Shown one piece after another: positions 51,395-61,170 of a stretch of 64,000 nucleotides of DNA. The position numbers and the translations under genes are program-made. The first letter of the stretch is position 1, and every line of letters begins with the position of its first letter. Location of the stretch: NCBI GenBank assembly GCA_012026835.1, contig VEPN01000004.1:48284-112283 (forward strand), in the 5' to 3' direction. The notes under the pieces were generated by a model. That model ran no database searches. It saw nothing but the letters and a program-made list of their open reading frames with translations, and was not told the DNA's origin. The DNA is from Candidatus Methanoperedens sp. GTDB lineage: Archaea > Halobacteriota > Methanosarcinia > Methanosarcinales > Methanoperedenaceae.

Positions 51395-51883
51395 TTATCT
51401 TACTTCCACAACCGTGTCAACCAGCATTGCGTTGGATGGAACGTGGACGAGCTTAATGTCGTACTTGGTGGTTTGCGATAAAGTGCCAGCAGTTGTTGCG
51501 GTCTCCCAGACCATAGTATTATTTGCATTACAACATCCGGAAACACTTGTCGGTGTACTGACGTTGATCTGCGCTCCAACTGCCAGATCACCGTTAGAAC
51601 CTGAAACTGAAGTATTAAACGCTGGCGCGCTTCCGACAGGAACTACAGATATCTTCCAGTCGCCGCCTTTCAATGTGTCTCCGCCCTTATGGCTTATCTT
51701 AAGATCATATGCCTGCGTATCAGGGTTATTCGCAACTACTATGCTCGCGGTCGGGGCTTTTTCCTGTGAGCCGCCTAATCCGAACACGAACGCCGCTATC
51801 ACAGCGGCCAATATAACAGTTATCGCCACCATCAGAATGACACCGATGACAGGCGATACTGCTTCCTCATTTCTTCTGAACAT
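51395..51883 (-). CDS. Archaeal type IV pilin-like protein, copy 1
   Basis: 162 residues from ATG 51883, 7 bases after GGAGGAG. Signal FRRNEEAVSPVIGVILMVAITVILAAVIAAFVFGLGG and head domain motif HKGGDTLKGGDWKISVVPVGSAP parallel copy 2. Two closely related subunits could form a mixed pilus or surface fibre. No pilus ATPase or PilC-like gene lies nearby. The small upstream gene at 51900 is 11 bases away in the same transcript. Confidence 0.88.
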   Translation of the reverse strand: MFRRNEEAVSPVIGVILMVAITVILAAVIAAFVFGLGGSQEKAPTASIVVANNPDTQAYDLKISHKGGDTLKGGDWKISVVPVGSAPAFNTSVSGSNGDLAVGAQINVSTPTSVSGCCNANNTMVWETATTAGTLSQTTKYDIKLVHVPSNAMLVDTVVEVR

Positions 51884-51899
51884 ACTCAATCTCCTCCAT

Positions 51900-52100
51900 T
51901 CAAGATGTTTCTTTCTTACGATTGACTACCTTCTCAAGTTTTTTAGCCCACATATCCTCTACGTGCGTATATTCACAATCGAGGAAATGATGGACCGCTT
52001 TGGCGAGGGCGTCCTTGGTGCTGCTCTCACCCGTCTTTACTTTCAGGGCTTCGAGGTCTTCTACCACAAGAACAGTTTGTACGTGCATTATTTTCGCCAT
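51900..52100 (-). CDS. Small helical protein ahead of the pilins (DUF5371-like)
   Basis: 66 residues from ATG 52100 after AAGGAGATG. HVQTVLVVEDLEALKVKTGESSTKDALAKAVHHFLDCEYT looks like a ribbon-helix-helix-type small regulator and resembles the methanosarcinal DUF5371 family. First gene of the pilin operon, so it may autoregulate it. A minus-strand TATA-like ATTTAAATAC near 52178-52187 is the likely promoter. Confidence 0.65.
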   Translation of the reverse strand: MAKIMHVQTVLVVEDLEALKVKTGESSTKDALAKAVHHFLDCEYTHVEDMWAKKLEKVVNRKKETS

Positions 52101-52461
52101 CTTTCATCTCCTTAGAACGAGATGATGCCGCAACCTAAGTTACGGTAGTGTCTTCTCGCTATAACTATCATTATTATCATAATGTATTTAAATGTTGCGG
52201 AGGTTATGTATATAAGCATCATGCACATTACATTCGCTATTTTGTTGTTACGCGCCCGGCAGGGTTAAAAATAAATAAAAAAACCGGAACTAAATCCTTG
52301 AAGATTTTTCCCATGCCTGCGCAGAGATTGAGCGCACAGGTGATATCGTACCCTCGTTATCCCTCAACGATGAAACCTATGCTATAATTTCAGCAAGTGA
52401 AGCCGCACCGAAGTCTTTATCAGTTATCATTTACATTGGAGGGATACTATTTTAGCTCCAA
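52101..52461. other. Intergenic region upstream of the initiator tRNA
   Basis: Holds the pilin-operon promoter (52178-52187, minus strand). At 52294-52455 a start-less 53-codon plus-strand frame reads like a protein end (ILEDFSHACAEIERTG...), directly preceded by a stop; probably a gene remnant. No intact gene seen. Confidence 0.45.
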
Positions 52462-52536
52462 AGCGGGGTAGGGTAGTCAGGAAATCCCGACGGGCTCATA
52501 ACCCGTAGATCCATGGTTCGAATCCATGCCCCGCTA
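52462..52536 (+). tRNA. Initiator tRNA-Met (CAT)
   Basis: 75 bases: acceptor AGCGGGG/CCCCGCT with A1-U72, anticodon CAT at 52497-52499 and three consecutive G-C pairs (CGGG/CCCG) in the anticodon stem, the mark of initiator tRNA; T arm CATGG-TTCGAAT-CCATG. No intron seen. Confidence 0.93.
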
Positions 52537-52657
52537 TCAATTTTATGCAACGGTGGGCCCTTTTCGTGTGTTTGTTGCATATCCCTAAAATGCCCGGCCC
52601 TCAAAAAGTATAATAAATATCAGGGATATACGCTAAGCTACTTAAAACTGGATAAAT

Positions 52658-52897
52658 ATGCAGAAGTGCTATAACGTGGCGATTTTTGGTAAAGTCCTGG
52701 ATGTATTAAGGGATATCAAAGGGGATACCTCGGCGTTTGTTATCGAGATGAGAGAGCATAACAAGGAACAAATAGTTTCTAATCAGGAAATGAGAGAGCA
52801 TAACAAGGAGCAAATGGTTTTTAATCAGGAAATGAAAGAGCATAATAAACGCCTTGAGAAAATCCTTGAAAAACTGGCTTTCCGTAAAGACTTATAG
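52658..52897 (+). CDS. Small coiled-coil protein with 14-residue repeats
   Basis: 79 residues. After a short N-terminal segment come three copies of a 14-residue unit (EMREHNKEQ.V.NQ) at residues 30-43, 44-57 and a diverging third from 58, i.e. two heptads each, forming one long coiled coil with a basic end. The DNA repeat has a 42-base period (52745-52870). No family recognised. It precedes proS by 36 bases. Confidence 0.6.
   Translation: MQKCYNVAIFGKVLDVLRDIKGDTSAFVIEMREHNKEQIVSNQEMREHNKEQMVFNQEMKEHNKRLEKILEKLAFRKDL
52745..52870 (+). repeat. 42-base tandem repeat, three copies
   Basis: Units at 52745-52786, 52787-52828 and 52829-52870; the first two differ at only a few bases, the third diverges after 20 bases. 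Lies inside the coiled-coil gene and keeps the frame. Confidence 0.85.
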
Positions 52898-52933
52898 CCA
52901 ATAAGACAGTAGTAGCACCAGTCGGTGACGTCC

Positions 52934-54379
52934 ATGGCGGAAAAACAAACAGAGGAAAAGAAATCAGTACTTCCTTCAAAATCAGATTTCAGCGAATGGT
53001 ATAACGAACTCCTGCTGGCCGGGGAAATCATGGATGTGCGTTATCCTGTAAAAGGTCTCTACGTCTGGTTCCCCTTTGGCTTTGAAGTAAGAAAAAGGAC
53101 ATACTCATTAATAAGAGAACTTCTTGACAAAGACCACAAGGAGGCTCTCTTCCCGCTTCTTATCCCCGAAACCGAATTCATGAAAGAAGCCGAGCACATC
53201 AAGGGTTTTGAGAACGAGGTTTACTGGGTCACGCACGGCGGGAAAAATGAACTTGATGTCAAGCTTGCCCTTCGTCCTACAAGCGAGACCGCCATTTATC
53301 CCATGTATAAAGTGTGGGTGCGCTCGCATGCCGACCTGCCCATCAAGATTTACCAGATAGTGAACACCTTCAGGTACGAAACAAAACACACCCGCCCCCT
53401 TATACGCCTGCGGGAAATAACTTCTTTTAAGGAAGCGCATACTGTTCACGCCACATGGGATGAAGCCGCAGAACAGGTAAGGGAAGCCACGCGCATTTAC
53501 CAGGAATTCTATATGCGCCTTGCGATCCCCACTATCGTATCAAAAAGACCGGAATGGGATAAATTCCCGGGTGCGGATTATACCATGGCTGTGGACACTT
53601 TGATGCCCGACAACAAGACCCTGCAGATAGGCACGGCGCATCACCTCGGCAGCAATTTCGCAAAAACGTTTGACATTAAATATGAGGACGCAAAAGGAGA
53701 ACAGCAATATGCCCACCAGACATGCTATGGAATATCAGAAAGGAGTATCGCTGCGCTGATTTCCATCCACGGTGATGATAAGGGACTTGTGTTCCCGCCA
53801 CTGGTCGCGCCTGTCCAGGTCGTAATCATCCCGATACTTTTCGGCAAGAGCGAAGAGATAATAACTGCCTGCCGCCAGGTTAGAGATTGCCTTACAGCGG
53901 CGGGAATCCGCACTGCTATTGACGAGAGTGATGAGCGCCCTGGCGCCAAATATTATAGATGGGAGATGAAAGGAGTGCCGTTAAGGATAGAGATCGGGCC
54001 GAGGGATCTAAAAAATAATGCTGCCACTGTTGTAAGAAGGGATAGCGGAAGTAAGGAAAGCATCCCCCTTGGGAACATCGTGGAAGAAGTAAATAAGAGG
54101 TTCAGGGTTATTCATGAAAGCCTTTATGAAAGAGCCAACAGTTCACTGAAAGAGCGTATATTTGATTGCGAATCAATTGAAGAAGTTAAGGATAAAATCC
54201 AGGGTGGTATTGCCAGGATTGCGTGGTGCGGTGAACGTGAGTGCGGCCTTGCGATGGAAGAGGCGGTGGGAGCAGGGATACTCGGGATACCTGAAGGGGA
54301 TATGGGAAGCGGCACAGGAAATTGCCCGGTATGCAAAAAAGAAACAGGAAATATGGCAATAATGGCCAGAACATATTGA
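52934..54379 (+). CDS. proS: Prolyl-tRNA synthetase (archaeal type)
   Basis: 481 residues from ATG 52934 (a GTG three codons earlier is in frame). Class II synthetase: motif 2 region [41 protein letters not shown], motif 3 [16 protein letters not shown], the HGTP anticodon domain ([11 protein letters not shown]..) and the archaeal/eukaryotic C-terminal zinc-type domain (CGERECG..CPVCKKE) ending in Tyr, as typical for this form. Confidence 0.96.
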   Translation: MAEKQTEEKKSVLPSKSDFSEWYNELLLAGEIMDVRYPVKGLYVWFPFGFEVRKRTYSLIRELLDKDHKEALFPLLIPETEFMKEAEHIKGFENEVYWVTHGGKNELDVKLALRPTSETAIYPMYKVWVRSHADLPIKIYQIVNTFRYETKHTRPLIRLREITSFKEAHTVHATWDEAAEQVREATRIYQEFYMRLAIPTIVSKRPEWDKFPGADYTMAVDTLMPDNKTLQIGTAHHLGSNFAKTFDIKYEDAKGEQQYAHQTCYGISERSIAALISIHGDDKGLVFPPLVAPVQVVIIPILFGKSEEIITACRQVRDCLTAAGIRTAIDESDERPGAKYYRWEMKGVPLRIEIGPRDLKNNAATVVRRDSGSKESIPLGNIVEEVNKRFRVIHESLYERANSSLKERIFDCESIEEVKDKIQGGIARIAWCGERECGLAMEEAVGAGILGIPEGDMGSGTGNCPVCKKETGNMAIMARTY

Positions 54380-54500
54380 ATTACAGAAAATGAATATAAA
54401 TTATAATTTAAAATGTAATAACCTTTAAATACCCCTATACAGATTATAAGATGCTAATTTTCTCATTTTTAAGTGATGAGGTATTTGAGAGGTATTTAAA

Positions 54501-55130
54501 ATGGATGATATGCAATACAAAGGAACTACCACAATAGGGTTAGTTTGCGATACGGGTGTAGTCTTGGCCTCAGAAAGAAGAGCGACAATGGGACACTTTA
54601 TTGCAAGTAAAGACGCAAAGAAAGTCTATCAGATAGACGACCTGATAGCTATGACCACGGCAGGCTCGGTGGGAGATGCCCAGAGACTTGTAAAATGGAT
54701 GCAGGTTGAGGCAAAACTTTATAAGATGCGCAGGGAAGAGCCCATGACAGTAAAAGGGATTGTAAGCCTGCTTGCCAATATCCTGAGCGGGAACAGGTAC
54801 TATCCGTACTTTGTCCAGCTTCTTGTCGGCGGAGTTGATAAGAACGGCCCAAGCGTATATTCAATTGACGCACTTGGCGGGACAATAGATGAAAAAAAGG
54901 CTGTAGCAACAGGGTCAGGTTCACCGATGGCATACGGCGTACTGGAAGACAGATATAGGGAGAAGATGCCAATCGACGAAGGCGTGGAACTGGCTGTACG
55001 TGCCCTTCATAACGCAATGAAACGTGATTCAGCATCAGGAGATGGCATTCATGTTATTAAGATCACTCCTGAAGGATATATAGAGATAGAGGATACTGAA
55101 ATTAAGAAGTTACGTGAGGCTTTAGCGTAA
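54501..55130 (+). CDS. psmB: Proteasome beta subunit
   Basis: 209 residues. Propeptide MDDMQYKG is removed to expose Thr9 as the catalytic nucleophile ([10 protein letters not shown]); Lys and the [12 protein letters not shown] loop are in place. Forms the inner rings of the 20S proteasome. aCPSF1 follows by 48 bases on the same strand, a common archaeal neighbourhood. Confidence 0.96.
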   Translation: MDDMQYKGTTTIGLVCDTGVVLASERRATMGHFIASKDAKKVYQIDDLIAMTTAGSVGDAQRLVKWMQVEAKLYKMRREEPMTVKGIVSLLANILSGNRYYPYFVQLLVGGVDKNGPSVYSIDALGGTIDEKKAVATGSGSPMAYGVLEDRYREKMPIDEGVELAVRALHNAMKRDSASGDGIHVIKITPEGYIEIEDTEIKKLREALA

Positions 55131-55178
55131 TTTTTTTTATTTTTTACATTTTATTTACATTTTAGAAGGAAAACGACG

Positions 55179-57092
55179 ATGACAGTTGAAGAAGTGTTGA
55201 ACGATTTAAAACATAAAATTAGAGCACAACTACCCAAGGATATCACGATATCCGATGTAGATTTTGAGGGACCGGAACTCGTTATTTATACCGAGGAACC
55301 AAGAAAATTCGCGGATAATGGCGATCTTATCAAGAACCTTGCAAAAGAACTGAGAAAACGCCTCGTAGTCAGGCCTGATCCAAAGGTTCTTATCCAGCCT
55401 GAAGACGCCATCAAATCCATATCAAATATCGTGCCGCCGGAGTCCGGTATTTCAAACCATTATTTTGACGTTGATACTGGAGAAGTTATAATTGAAGCCG
55501 AGAAACCCGGCCTTGTCATAGGAAGACACGGCGAAACGCTGCGTGAAATCACCAAGGACATCGGCTGGACGCCAAAAGTCGTTCGTACACCCCCTATGAA
55601 ATCGACCACAGTGAACAACATCCGCCAGTTCATGCGAGCAAATAAAGATGAGCGGAAAACAATATTGAAAACAATCGGCAGAAAAATACACAGGGGTGTA
55701 TCTTCCAAAGATAAATGGGTCAGGCTGACAACCCTTGGGGCCTGCCGTGAAGTAGGGCGCAGTTGCTTTTTGCTCTCAACGCCAGAAACAAAGATAATGA
55801 TAGATTGTGGCGTAAGTGTCGGCGGGGAAGATAACGGGACTCCGTACCTCTATGTACCTGAAGTGCATCCTATCAGCCAGATCGATGCCGTTGTCCTCAC
55901 ACATTCCCACCTTGATCATATAGGACTTGTACCCCTGCTGTACAAATATGGGTTTGAAGGGCCGGTTTACTGTACTCCCCCTACCAAGGACCTGATGGCG
56001 CTCCTGCAACTTGATTATATTGATGTGGCTGCCAGGGAAGGGCGGAAAAACCCGTACGAGTCGGCCATGATCCGGGAAGTCCTGAAGCATACGATAACAC
56101 TGAATTACGGGGATGTTACGGACATCGGTCCTGATATGAAACTGACACTCCATAACGCCGGGCATATACTCGGTTCTTCGATAGCGCATTTCCATGTTGG
56201 AGAAGGATTGTATAATATTGCCTTTACAGGAGACTTCAAATATGAGAAGACCAGGCTTTTCGATCCTGCAAATACCGATTTCCCCCGCATAGAAACACTC
56301 GTTATGGAAGCTACATACGGCGGGTCAAGAGATATGCAGCCTTCAAGGAAAGAGGCTGAGCGTCACCTTGTGCAAATTGCAAAAGAAACACTTGAGAACG
56401 GGGGCAATCTCGTCATTCCCACGTTCGCCGTAGGAAGAAGCCAGGAAGTGATGATTGTTTTCGAGGAGGCCATACGCAAGGGATTGATCGGTGACGTGCC
56501 CGTTTACCTTGACGGCATGATATACGAAGCCACCGCAATCCATACCACGCATCCTGAATATCTCAATAATGAGCTCAGGAACCAGATTTTCCATAAAGGA
56601 ATGAATCCCTTCCTCTCAAAATGTTTTGTCCAGGTAGATTCCAAGGAGAAACGCCAGAAAATCTTCGACGACCGGGAACCCTGCATCATCCTTGCTACAT
56701 CAGGTATGTTGAACGGCGGGCCGATCATGGAATATTTAAAGGGATTTGGCCCAGAGGAAAAGAATACCCTGGTTTTTGTAGGTTACCAGGCAGAAGGCAC
56801 CCTGGGAAGGCGCATCCAGAAAGGATGGAAAGAAATACCCATGCATAGCGGCGGAGGAAAGACAGAGACCGTGAAAATCAATATGCGAATAGAGACGGCG
56901 GACGGGTTCTCAGGTCATTCTGACAGGATGCAACTCATGGAGTTTGTCAGGAGATTGAGACCGCGGGCAGAACATATAATAACCCAGCATGGGGATGATA
57001 AGAACTGCATGGACCTTGCAAGCTCGATATACAGGAAATACAAGATCGAAACACGGGCCCCGATGAACCTTGAGACAATAAGACTGGCCTGA
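55179..57092 (+). CDS. aCPSF1/FttA transcription-termination ribonuclease
   Basis: 637 residues. Two KH domains (about 1-145; [13 protein letters not shown]), then a metallo-beta-lactamase domain with [12 protein letters not shown] (HxHxDH) at about 240-251 and a beta-CASP domain ([43 protein letters not shown]). It cleaves RNA at U-rich sites and drives factor-dependent termination in archaea. Full length. Confidence 0.96.
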   Translation: MTVEEVLNDLKHKIRAQLPKDITISDVDFEGPELVIYTEEPRKFADNGDLIKNLAKELRKRLVVRPDPKVLIQPEDAIKSISNIVPPESGISNHYFDVDTGEVIIEAEKPGLVIGRHGETLREITKDIGWTPKVVRTPPMKSTTVNNIRQFMRANKDERKTILKTIGRKIHRGVSSKDKWVRLTTLGACREVGRSCFLLSTPETKIMIDCGVSVGGEDNGTPYLYVPEVHPISQIDAVVLTHSHLDHIGLVPLLYKYGFEGPVYCTPPTKDLMALLQLDYIDVAAREGRKNPYESAMIREVLKHTITLNYGDVTDIGPDMKLTLHNAGHILGSSIAHFHVGEGLYNIAFTGDFKYEKTRLFDPANTDFPRIETLVMEATYGGSRDMQPSRKEAERHLVQIAKETLENGGNLVIPTFAVGRSQEVMIVFEEAIRKGLIGDVPVYLDGMIYEATAIHTTHPEYLNNELRNQIFHKGMNPFLSKCFVQVDSKEKRQKIFDDREPCIILATSGMLNGGPIMEYLKGFGPEEKNTLVFVGYQAEGTLGRRIQKGWKEIPMHSGGGKTETVKINMRIETADGFSGHSDRMQLMEFVRRLRPRAEHIITQHGDDKNCMDLASSIYRKYKIETRAPMNLETIRLA

Positions 57093-57938
57093 TTACAGGC
57101 TTTTCAGCAATTCCCTTGGAACCCTGAATTCTATCCCGTGTTCTGAAAAAATGAATTCAAGAGGCATTTCATTGATCTTTGTTATTCTCATTTTCTGGAT
57201 TTCAATAAAATAGGTCTTGTACTGGTCTAAATCATTAATATGTTTTTTATCAAAAAACAGAACGCCGTCGCTCATAAAATCAAATTCGTCAAATTCTTTG
57301 ACCTCAAGACCATGCTTTTTTTCTGTGATCACAAGACCGGTCATTTTTTTTTCCTTGATATCTTTTAAGATAGTCCTCCACCGGGAAGACCGCCTGAAAT
57401 TCCCTATATCAGAGAGTATATTAATTGAGTCAAAAACAACACGTTTAGGCTTAAAGATATCAAATATCTCGATAATCTCTTCTGTAGATAACAGGGTGAA
57501 CCCAAAAATCTCCAGATATCCTTTATCTATATACTCACCGATATCCCACCCGAAACGGATAGCTGATTTTATGATCTGGTCTGCTTTTTCCTCGAAAGAG
57601 AATAAAACACATCTTTCATTATTTTTTAATCCTTCAAGTAAAAACTGCATTGAGAACGTGGTTTTGCCTGTTCCGGGAGTTCCCGTCACTGCAACAACAA
57701 AACCTTCGGGTATGCCGCCCTCAAGAAGCTCATCAAAGCCTTTTATTCCTGTTTTTACACGTTTGATTATTCTGCCAATGCTTTGCGGATCTATCTTATC
57801 CTTAAAGCGTAGTTTATCCATCCCCAGGAGGGCGCGCTCAAGAACTATATTCTTGGTACCAAGCTCCTGCTCGTAGCGTTCAAGTATTCTAATAGCTTCT
57901 GTGCTAAGGGTAGTATGGATCGGGTGTTTATCGTTCAT
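57093..57938 (-). CDS. KaiC/RadA-like single-domain ATPase
   Basis: 281 residues. An N-terminal extension (1-60) looks helical (STEAIRILERYEQELGTKNIVLERALLGMDK). The RecA-type core starts with TGIKGFDELLEGGIPEGFVVAVTGTPGTGKTTFSMQFL (Walker A about 86-93) and Walker B region RVVFDSINIL. Archaeal KaiC-like proteins act in signalling; partners are not shown. Tail-to-tail with aCPSF1, adjacent with no gap. Confidence 0.82.
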   Translation of the reverse strand: MNDKHPIHTTLSTEAIRILERYEQELGTKNIVLERALLGMDKLRFKDKIDPQSIGRIIKRVKTGIKGFDELLEGGIPEGFVVAVTGTPGTGKTTFSMQFLLEGLKNNERCVLFSFEEKADQIIKSAIRFGWDIGEYIDKGYLEIFGFTLLSTEEIIEIFDIFKPKRVVFDSINILSDIGNFRRSSRWRTILKDIKEKKMTGLVITEKKHGLEVKEFDEFDFMSDGVLFFDKKHINDLDQYKTYFIEIQKMRITKINEMPLEFIFSEHGIEFRVPRELLKSL

Positions 57939-58274
57939 TTTTCAACAAGATGTACCAAATAAATTATAATAATCATTATTATTAACAAGATACTTTAATT
58001 TTGCGGTACTTTTACCCATAACTCCCATCGAGTTTTACTGGCACAAACTTCAGTAGTTTTTTTTAACGTATATGAATGTATAAACACATATCCTCATCTT
58101 GAGACTGAATTTAGTCAGAGAAATTTATGTTCTTGGATATAGAATGAAAAATTAATGCAACGGCAAACTTTAATTACTTTAAGTAATTTAATTAATATAA
58201 GTAGAATTAATTGTAATCTAATTAATTTAAGTAGAATAATGGCACTTTAAGTTATACATAGAAAGGTGATTAAA
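57939..58274. other. AT-rich regulatory spacer with iterons
   Basis: No gene. Near its right end three copies of a 22-base TAATTAnTnTAAGTA.. motif occur (58171, 58189, 58219). The last ends 34 bases before the next start codon. Confidence 0.6.
58171..58240. repeat. Three direct repeats (iterons) upstream of the AT-rich island gene
   Basis: 58171-58192, 58189-58210 and 58219-58240; copies 2 and 3 match at 19 of 22 positions (TAATTAATnTAAGTAGAAT), copy 1 at about 18 of 22. They overlap the expected promoter of 58275-58826 and look like operator sites. Confidence 0.5.
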
Positions 58275-58826
58275 ATGGTAAAGACAATTGAGATTTCAGA
58301 CGAACTATATGAATATCTTTTGGAAAAATGTAATAAAGAAAATGAAGAATTTGAAAGGAAAAAAGCGATTTGGGATAGTAAATATTCAAGTAACAAAGAA
58401 TTATTATCTCCAGAAGAATACGAAGAACAAAAAAAGGAGTTGGGTGGGCAAATAAAGCAACTCGAGTTATCTCTTGCGTTAACAAAAGCAGAAAATCATA
58501 CACAAGGTTCCAAGAAAATTACATCTAACACCACACAACCGCTGATAATTGAACCTCTGAGCGACAATATAAAACATCTTGAACCCATAAGGCAAATTAC
58601 AAATCGTGATATTTCAAGAAGACCTCCAAATGATACAAGAATACGATTTAGGTTTAGGGGACAGAACTATGAAACTCAAATAAATGCTTTAAAGTATAAA
58701 TATTCCACACTTAATTCTATATTTAAAATGGAATGGAACGCATCTGTAGATATTTGGAAACATATAAAAGATATATATTTCAAAGATGAAAACAGATGGC
58801 AGCCTCTAACAATTCTTAGGGGATAA
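58275..58826 (+). CDS. Unknown protein with antitoxin-like N-terminus
   Basis: 183 residues from ATG 58275 after AGGTGA. The first residues (VKTIEISDELYEYLLEKC) resemble a ribbon-helix-helix antitoxin start; then a coiled coil (about 25-80), a Ser/Thr-rich linker and a basic C-terminal part (RIRFRFRGQNYETQINALKYKY, WNASVDIWKHIKDIY). AT-rich against its neighbours, with iterons upstream, so probably acquired. Could be a nucleic-acid-binding protein; no family recognised. Confidence 0.6.
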   Translation: MVKTIEISDELYEYLLEKCNKENEEFERKKAIWDSKYSSNKELLSPEEYEEQKKELGGQIKQLELSLALTKAENHTQGSKKITSNTTQPLIIEPLSDNIKHLEPIRQITNRDISRRPPNDTRIRFRFRGQNYETQINALKYKYSTLNSIFKMEWNASVDIWKHIKDIYFKDENRWQPLTILRG

Positions 58827-58952
58827 TCAATTTTTTTAAGCAATATGGAGTAAAACTAAAAAAATAATTGAAAAATCTAACAGAAGATTTAAATAGGAAA
58901 GTTTCTTAACTGGTTGTACATTTTTTGGGTTTCACTCCTCGGTGATATCTTT

Positions 58953-59573
58953 ATGCATGAAAAGCTGGAAAATCAGATGATTAAGGTTATTGCATTTATT
59001 GTTGCATCTCTATTTCTTCTTGGTTGCATCTCCAACGAAAACAGGCCGCAAGAGGATATTGAAGCCCCTCAAAAAACGCTGAAAAAAGAATCAGATGTAC
59101 ACAAAGAAATTTCTGAAACATATAACGAAACGCCCTGGCTCACAGATATGCCAAAACTCCCGCAAGAGGATATAGACAGGCAAACAATAGCTCAAATGTC
59201 TTTAGAATGGGCTGTTCTGGATAAAAATATCGCCGATTACAACATGATAAAAGATAAAGGTCACCTTGTTCTTTCCACAAGGAACATCAATAAGAGCTAT
59301 AATTTCTTGTTGGAAAACGTCACTATCAGCATATTAACGCCAGAAGAAATCAAGCAAAAAAGTGAGGCGGAGGGCGATTACCTCTATCTTGAATTTGAGA
59401 TGCTCGACATACAAGGCAGCAAGGCTACCGTCAAACTAAATAACATCTGGGCGCAGAATGAAGCCAGCAAGAAAACCATAGCCTATCTGAGCGGCGGCGG
59501 AGCCACCATCCCATTTATAAAAGTCGAAGGCATTTGGGTACGTCAGGCTGTCACAGAAGCCTGGATTTCTTGA
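58953..59573 (+). CDS. Lipoprotein of unknown function
   Basis: 206 residues from ATG 58953, which follows GGTGAT; a further Met (58977) opens the hydrophobic segment. Lipobox FLLGC gives a lipid-anchored extracellular protein with a Glu/Lys-rich linker. The C-terminal half is beta-rich (HLVLSTRNINKSYNFLLENVTISIL, GDYLYLEFEMLDIQGSKATVKLNNIW). No family recognised; different from the PrcB-like lipoproteins at 4560 and 6048. Confidence 0.65.
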   Translation: MHEKLENQMIKVIAFIVASLFLLGCISNENRPQEDIEAPQKTLKKESDVHKEISETYNETPWLTDMPKLPQEDIDRQTIAQMSLEWAVLDKNIADYNMIKDKGHLVLSTRNINKSYNFLLENVTISILTPEEIKQKSEAEGDYLYLEFEMLDIQGSKATVKLNNIWAQNEASKKTIAYLSGGGATIPFIKVEGIWVRQAVTEAWIS

Positions 59574-59669
59574 ACTTTCAAGAGAATGAAAGCCAATGAA
59601 ATCAATTTATCTATTTCAGTAGCGAGATAAGAATATGCGTTTATACCTTCCTACACGTTAAAAAATAGC

Positions 59670-59831
59670 TTAAAATAAAAATTTAAAATTAGAGGACTGT
59701 TTATGGTGTGAACCTTCCTCTTTGTACGAATCCATGCATCCAAGTGTACAGAACATTTTCTCTCGTTTATAATTTTCCTGGATGTAAATCTTTTTACTGC
59801 ATTTTTCACATTTGACTTCTACTATTTTCAA
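59670..59831 (-). CDS. Small four-cysteine zinc-binding-type protein
   Basis: 53 residues from a TTG at 59831, preferred over ATG 59879 because GGAGGAGAG lies just before it. CEKC..CTLGC (CxxC-x18-CxxxC) resembles the metal-binding TRASH/MYM-type fold. A minus-strand TATATATA box near 59889-59903 supports a short leader. Function unknown; lies in the AT-rich island. Confidence 0.5.
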   Translation of the reverse strand: MKIVEVKCEKCSKKIYIQENYKREKMFCTLGCMDSYKEEGSHHKQSSNFKFLF

Positions 59832-60039
59832 GATCTCTCCTCCAATGGATTTCCCATATCCCTGACTTTGTATGAACATTGTCCCATTTCTATATATATT
59901 TATCGGCTATAAAAAATAATAATCATAGTTATACTCATCATAATATAAATTTTTCTTTAATCTGCACTATAAAATAAAATATACAGATAAAGTGGATAAA
60001 AGAGTATATCTGCATGAATCTATCTAAAGATGTGAACAT

Positions 60040-61170
60040 ATGAAAAGAACAATACAATATGTGATCTTATTATTATTGGTTATATTTTTTATAAATCCAT
60101 CCTGGGCATTTCCGGGAATGACAGGCAATAAATCAACTGCACAACCAGCGAACAACATCACCCAGCAGGACAATAATATCACGGAATCTGACCAGGACAT
60201 TGTATTGCTGATACATCTTATTGAGATCGATGCAGTTAGTATGCTATCTGAGAATAAATTATACATACGCGAGACGCTGGCTTTTAAAAATACAGGCACG
60301 ATGAGATTTTCAGGCTTATTGAGAACCTGGGTTCCTGGTGGGGCCGATATTATCAATCAGGCCGGACTTGGTGAAATCGCAAAAACCGAGATGTCAACAG
60401 GAGAGATATCTGGATACCTTCCTGTTACCCGCAATGGGGATATCATAAGCTGGAAAGATGACATCGGCACGAACACCATAGCCCCTCTTTATGTAGTGGA
60501 ATATACTCTTCCCTCGAAGCCTGAAGGAATGTTAAATAAAGCGAGGAATTATCAAAAAGTATTCCTCTACCCTGCATTGACCAAACAACCTTCCATGGTA
60601 CAGGTCAAATTAACAAGGAGCCAGGGAACAAATATAGTTATAACCGATGAGACGGGAAATAGTGTGCTGGATTCGGGTAGTCTGAGAGAGGAAAATAACG
60701 ATGTTATCTATACCTGGGATATGCCAAGGTTTAAAGAAATTAACTTAAGCATCTCGGAACCTGCAATCGCCCCCTCGACAATTGCGATTTATGCACTCAT
60801 TGGTGGTCTTATCATACTCGTGCTTGCATATCCGGTCATCAGGAAAAAAAGTGAAAGACTCCGCTCAATTGAGGAGAAATTAAAAAATTCATTGGAGAAA
60901 AAACCGACCGCCGCCAGCCCTGAGGAAGCAAATGAGCAGGAAATCCCGGAAACTACAGAGGATGAAAAGCAAGTGGCAGATGATGTGGACTCTACAGGAA
61001 TCTTAACCGAAGAACAGGAAAGACAAAATAACGACCTTCGCATAAAACTTAATGAGCTTGAAAAGGACTATGCCTCAGGGAACATGCTTGATGAAGAATA
61101 TGAGGAACTTCGGGGTTCTTATCTGGCGCAAATCGAAAAAATCAATAAAATGAAAGAAAGGCCAGGATGA
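60040..61170 (+). CDS. Secreted/membrane protein with C-terminal cytoplasmic coiled coil
   Basis: 376 residues. Signal peptide (1-22), an outer beta-rich domain (about 45-245: LLIHLIEIDAVSMLSENKLYIRETLAFKNTG), one transmembrane helix (about 250-272), then a charged cytoplasmic tail. The end, LNELEKDYASGNMLDEEYEELRGSYLAQIEKI, resembles the helical repeat in CcmI-type cytochrome c maturation proteins, which is of interest in a cytochrome-rich archaeon, but the similarity is short. Function unknown. Confidence 0.65.
   Translation: MKRTIQYVILLLLVIFFINPSWAFPGMTGNKSTAQPANNITQQDNNITESDQDIVLLIHLIEIDAVSMLSENKLYIRETLAFKNTGTMRFSGLLRTWVPGGADIINQAGLGEIAKTEMSTGEISGYLPVTRNGDIISWKDDIGTNTIAPLYVVEYTLPSKPEGMLNKARNYQKVFLYPALTKQPSMVQVKLTRSQGTNIVITDETGNSVLDSGSLREENNDVIYTWDMPRFKEINLSISEPAIAPSTIAIYALIGGLIILVLAYPVIRKKSERLRSIEEKLKNSLEKKPTAASPEEANEQEIPETTEDEKQVADDVDSTGILTEEQERQNNDLRIKLNELEKDYASGNMLDEEYEELRGSYLAQIEKINKMKERPG

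Noticed and set aside
52745..52870. CRISPR-like array
   Set aside because: Units are contiguous 42-base coding repeats without spacers.
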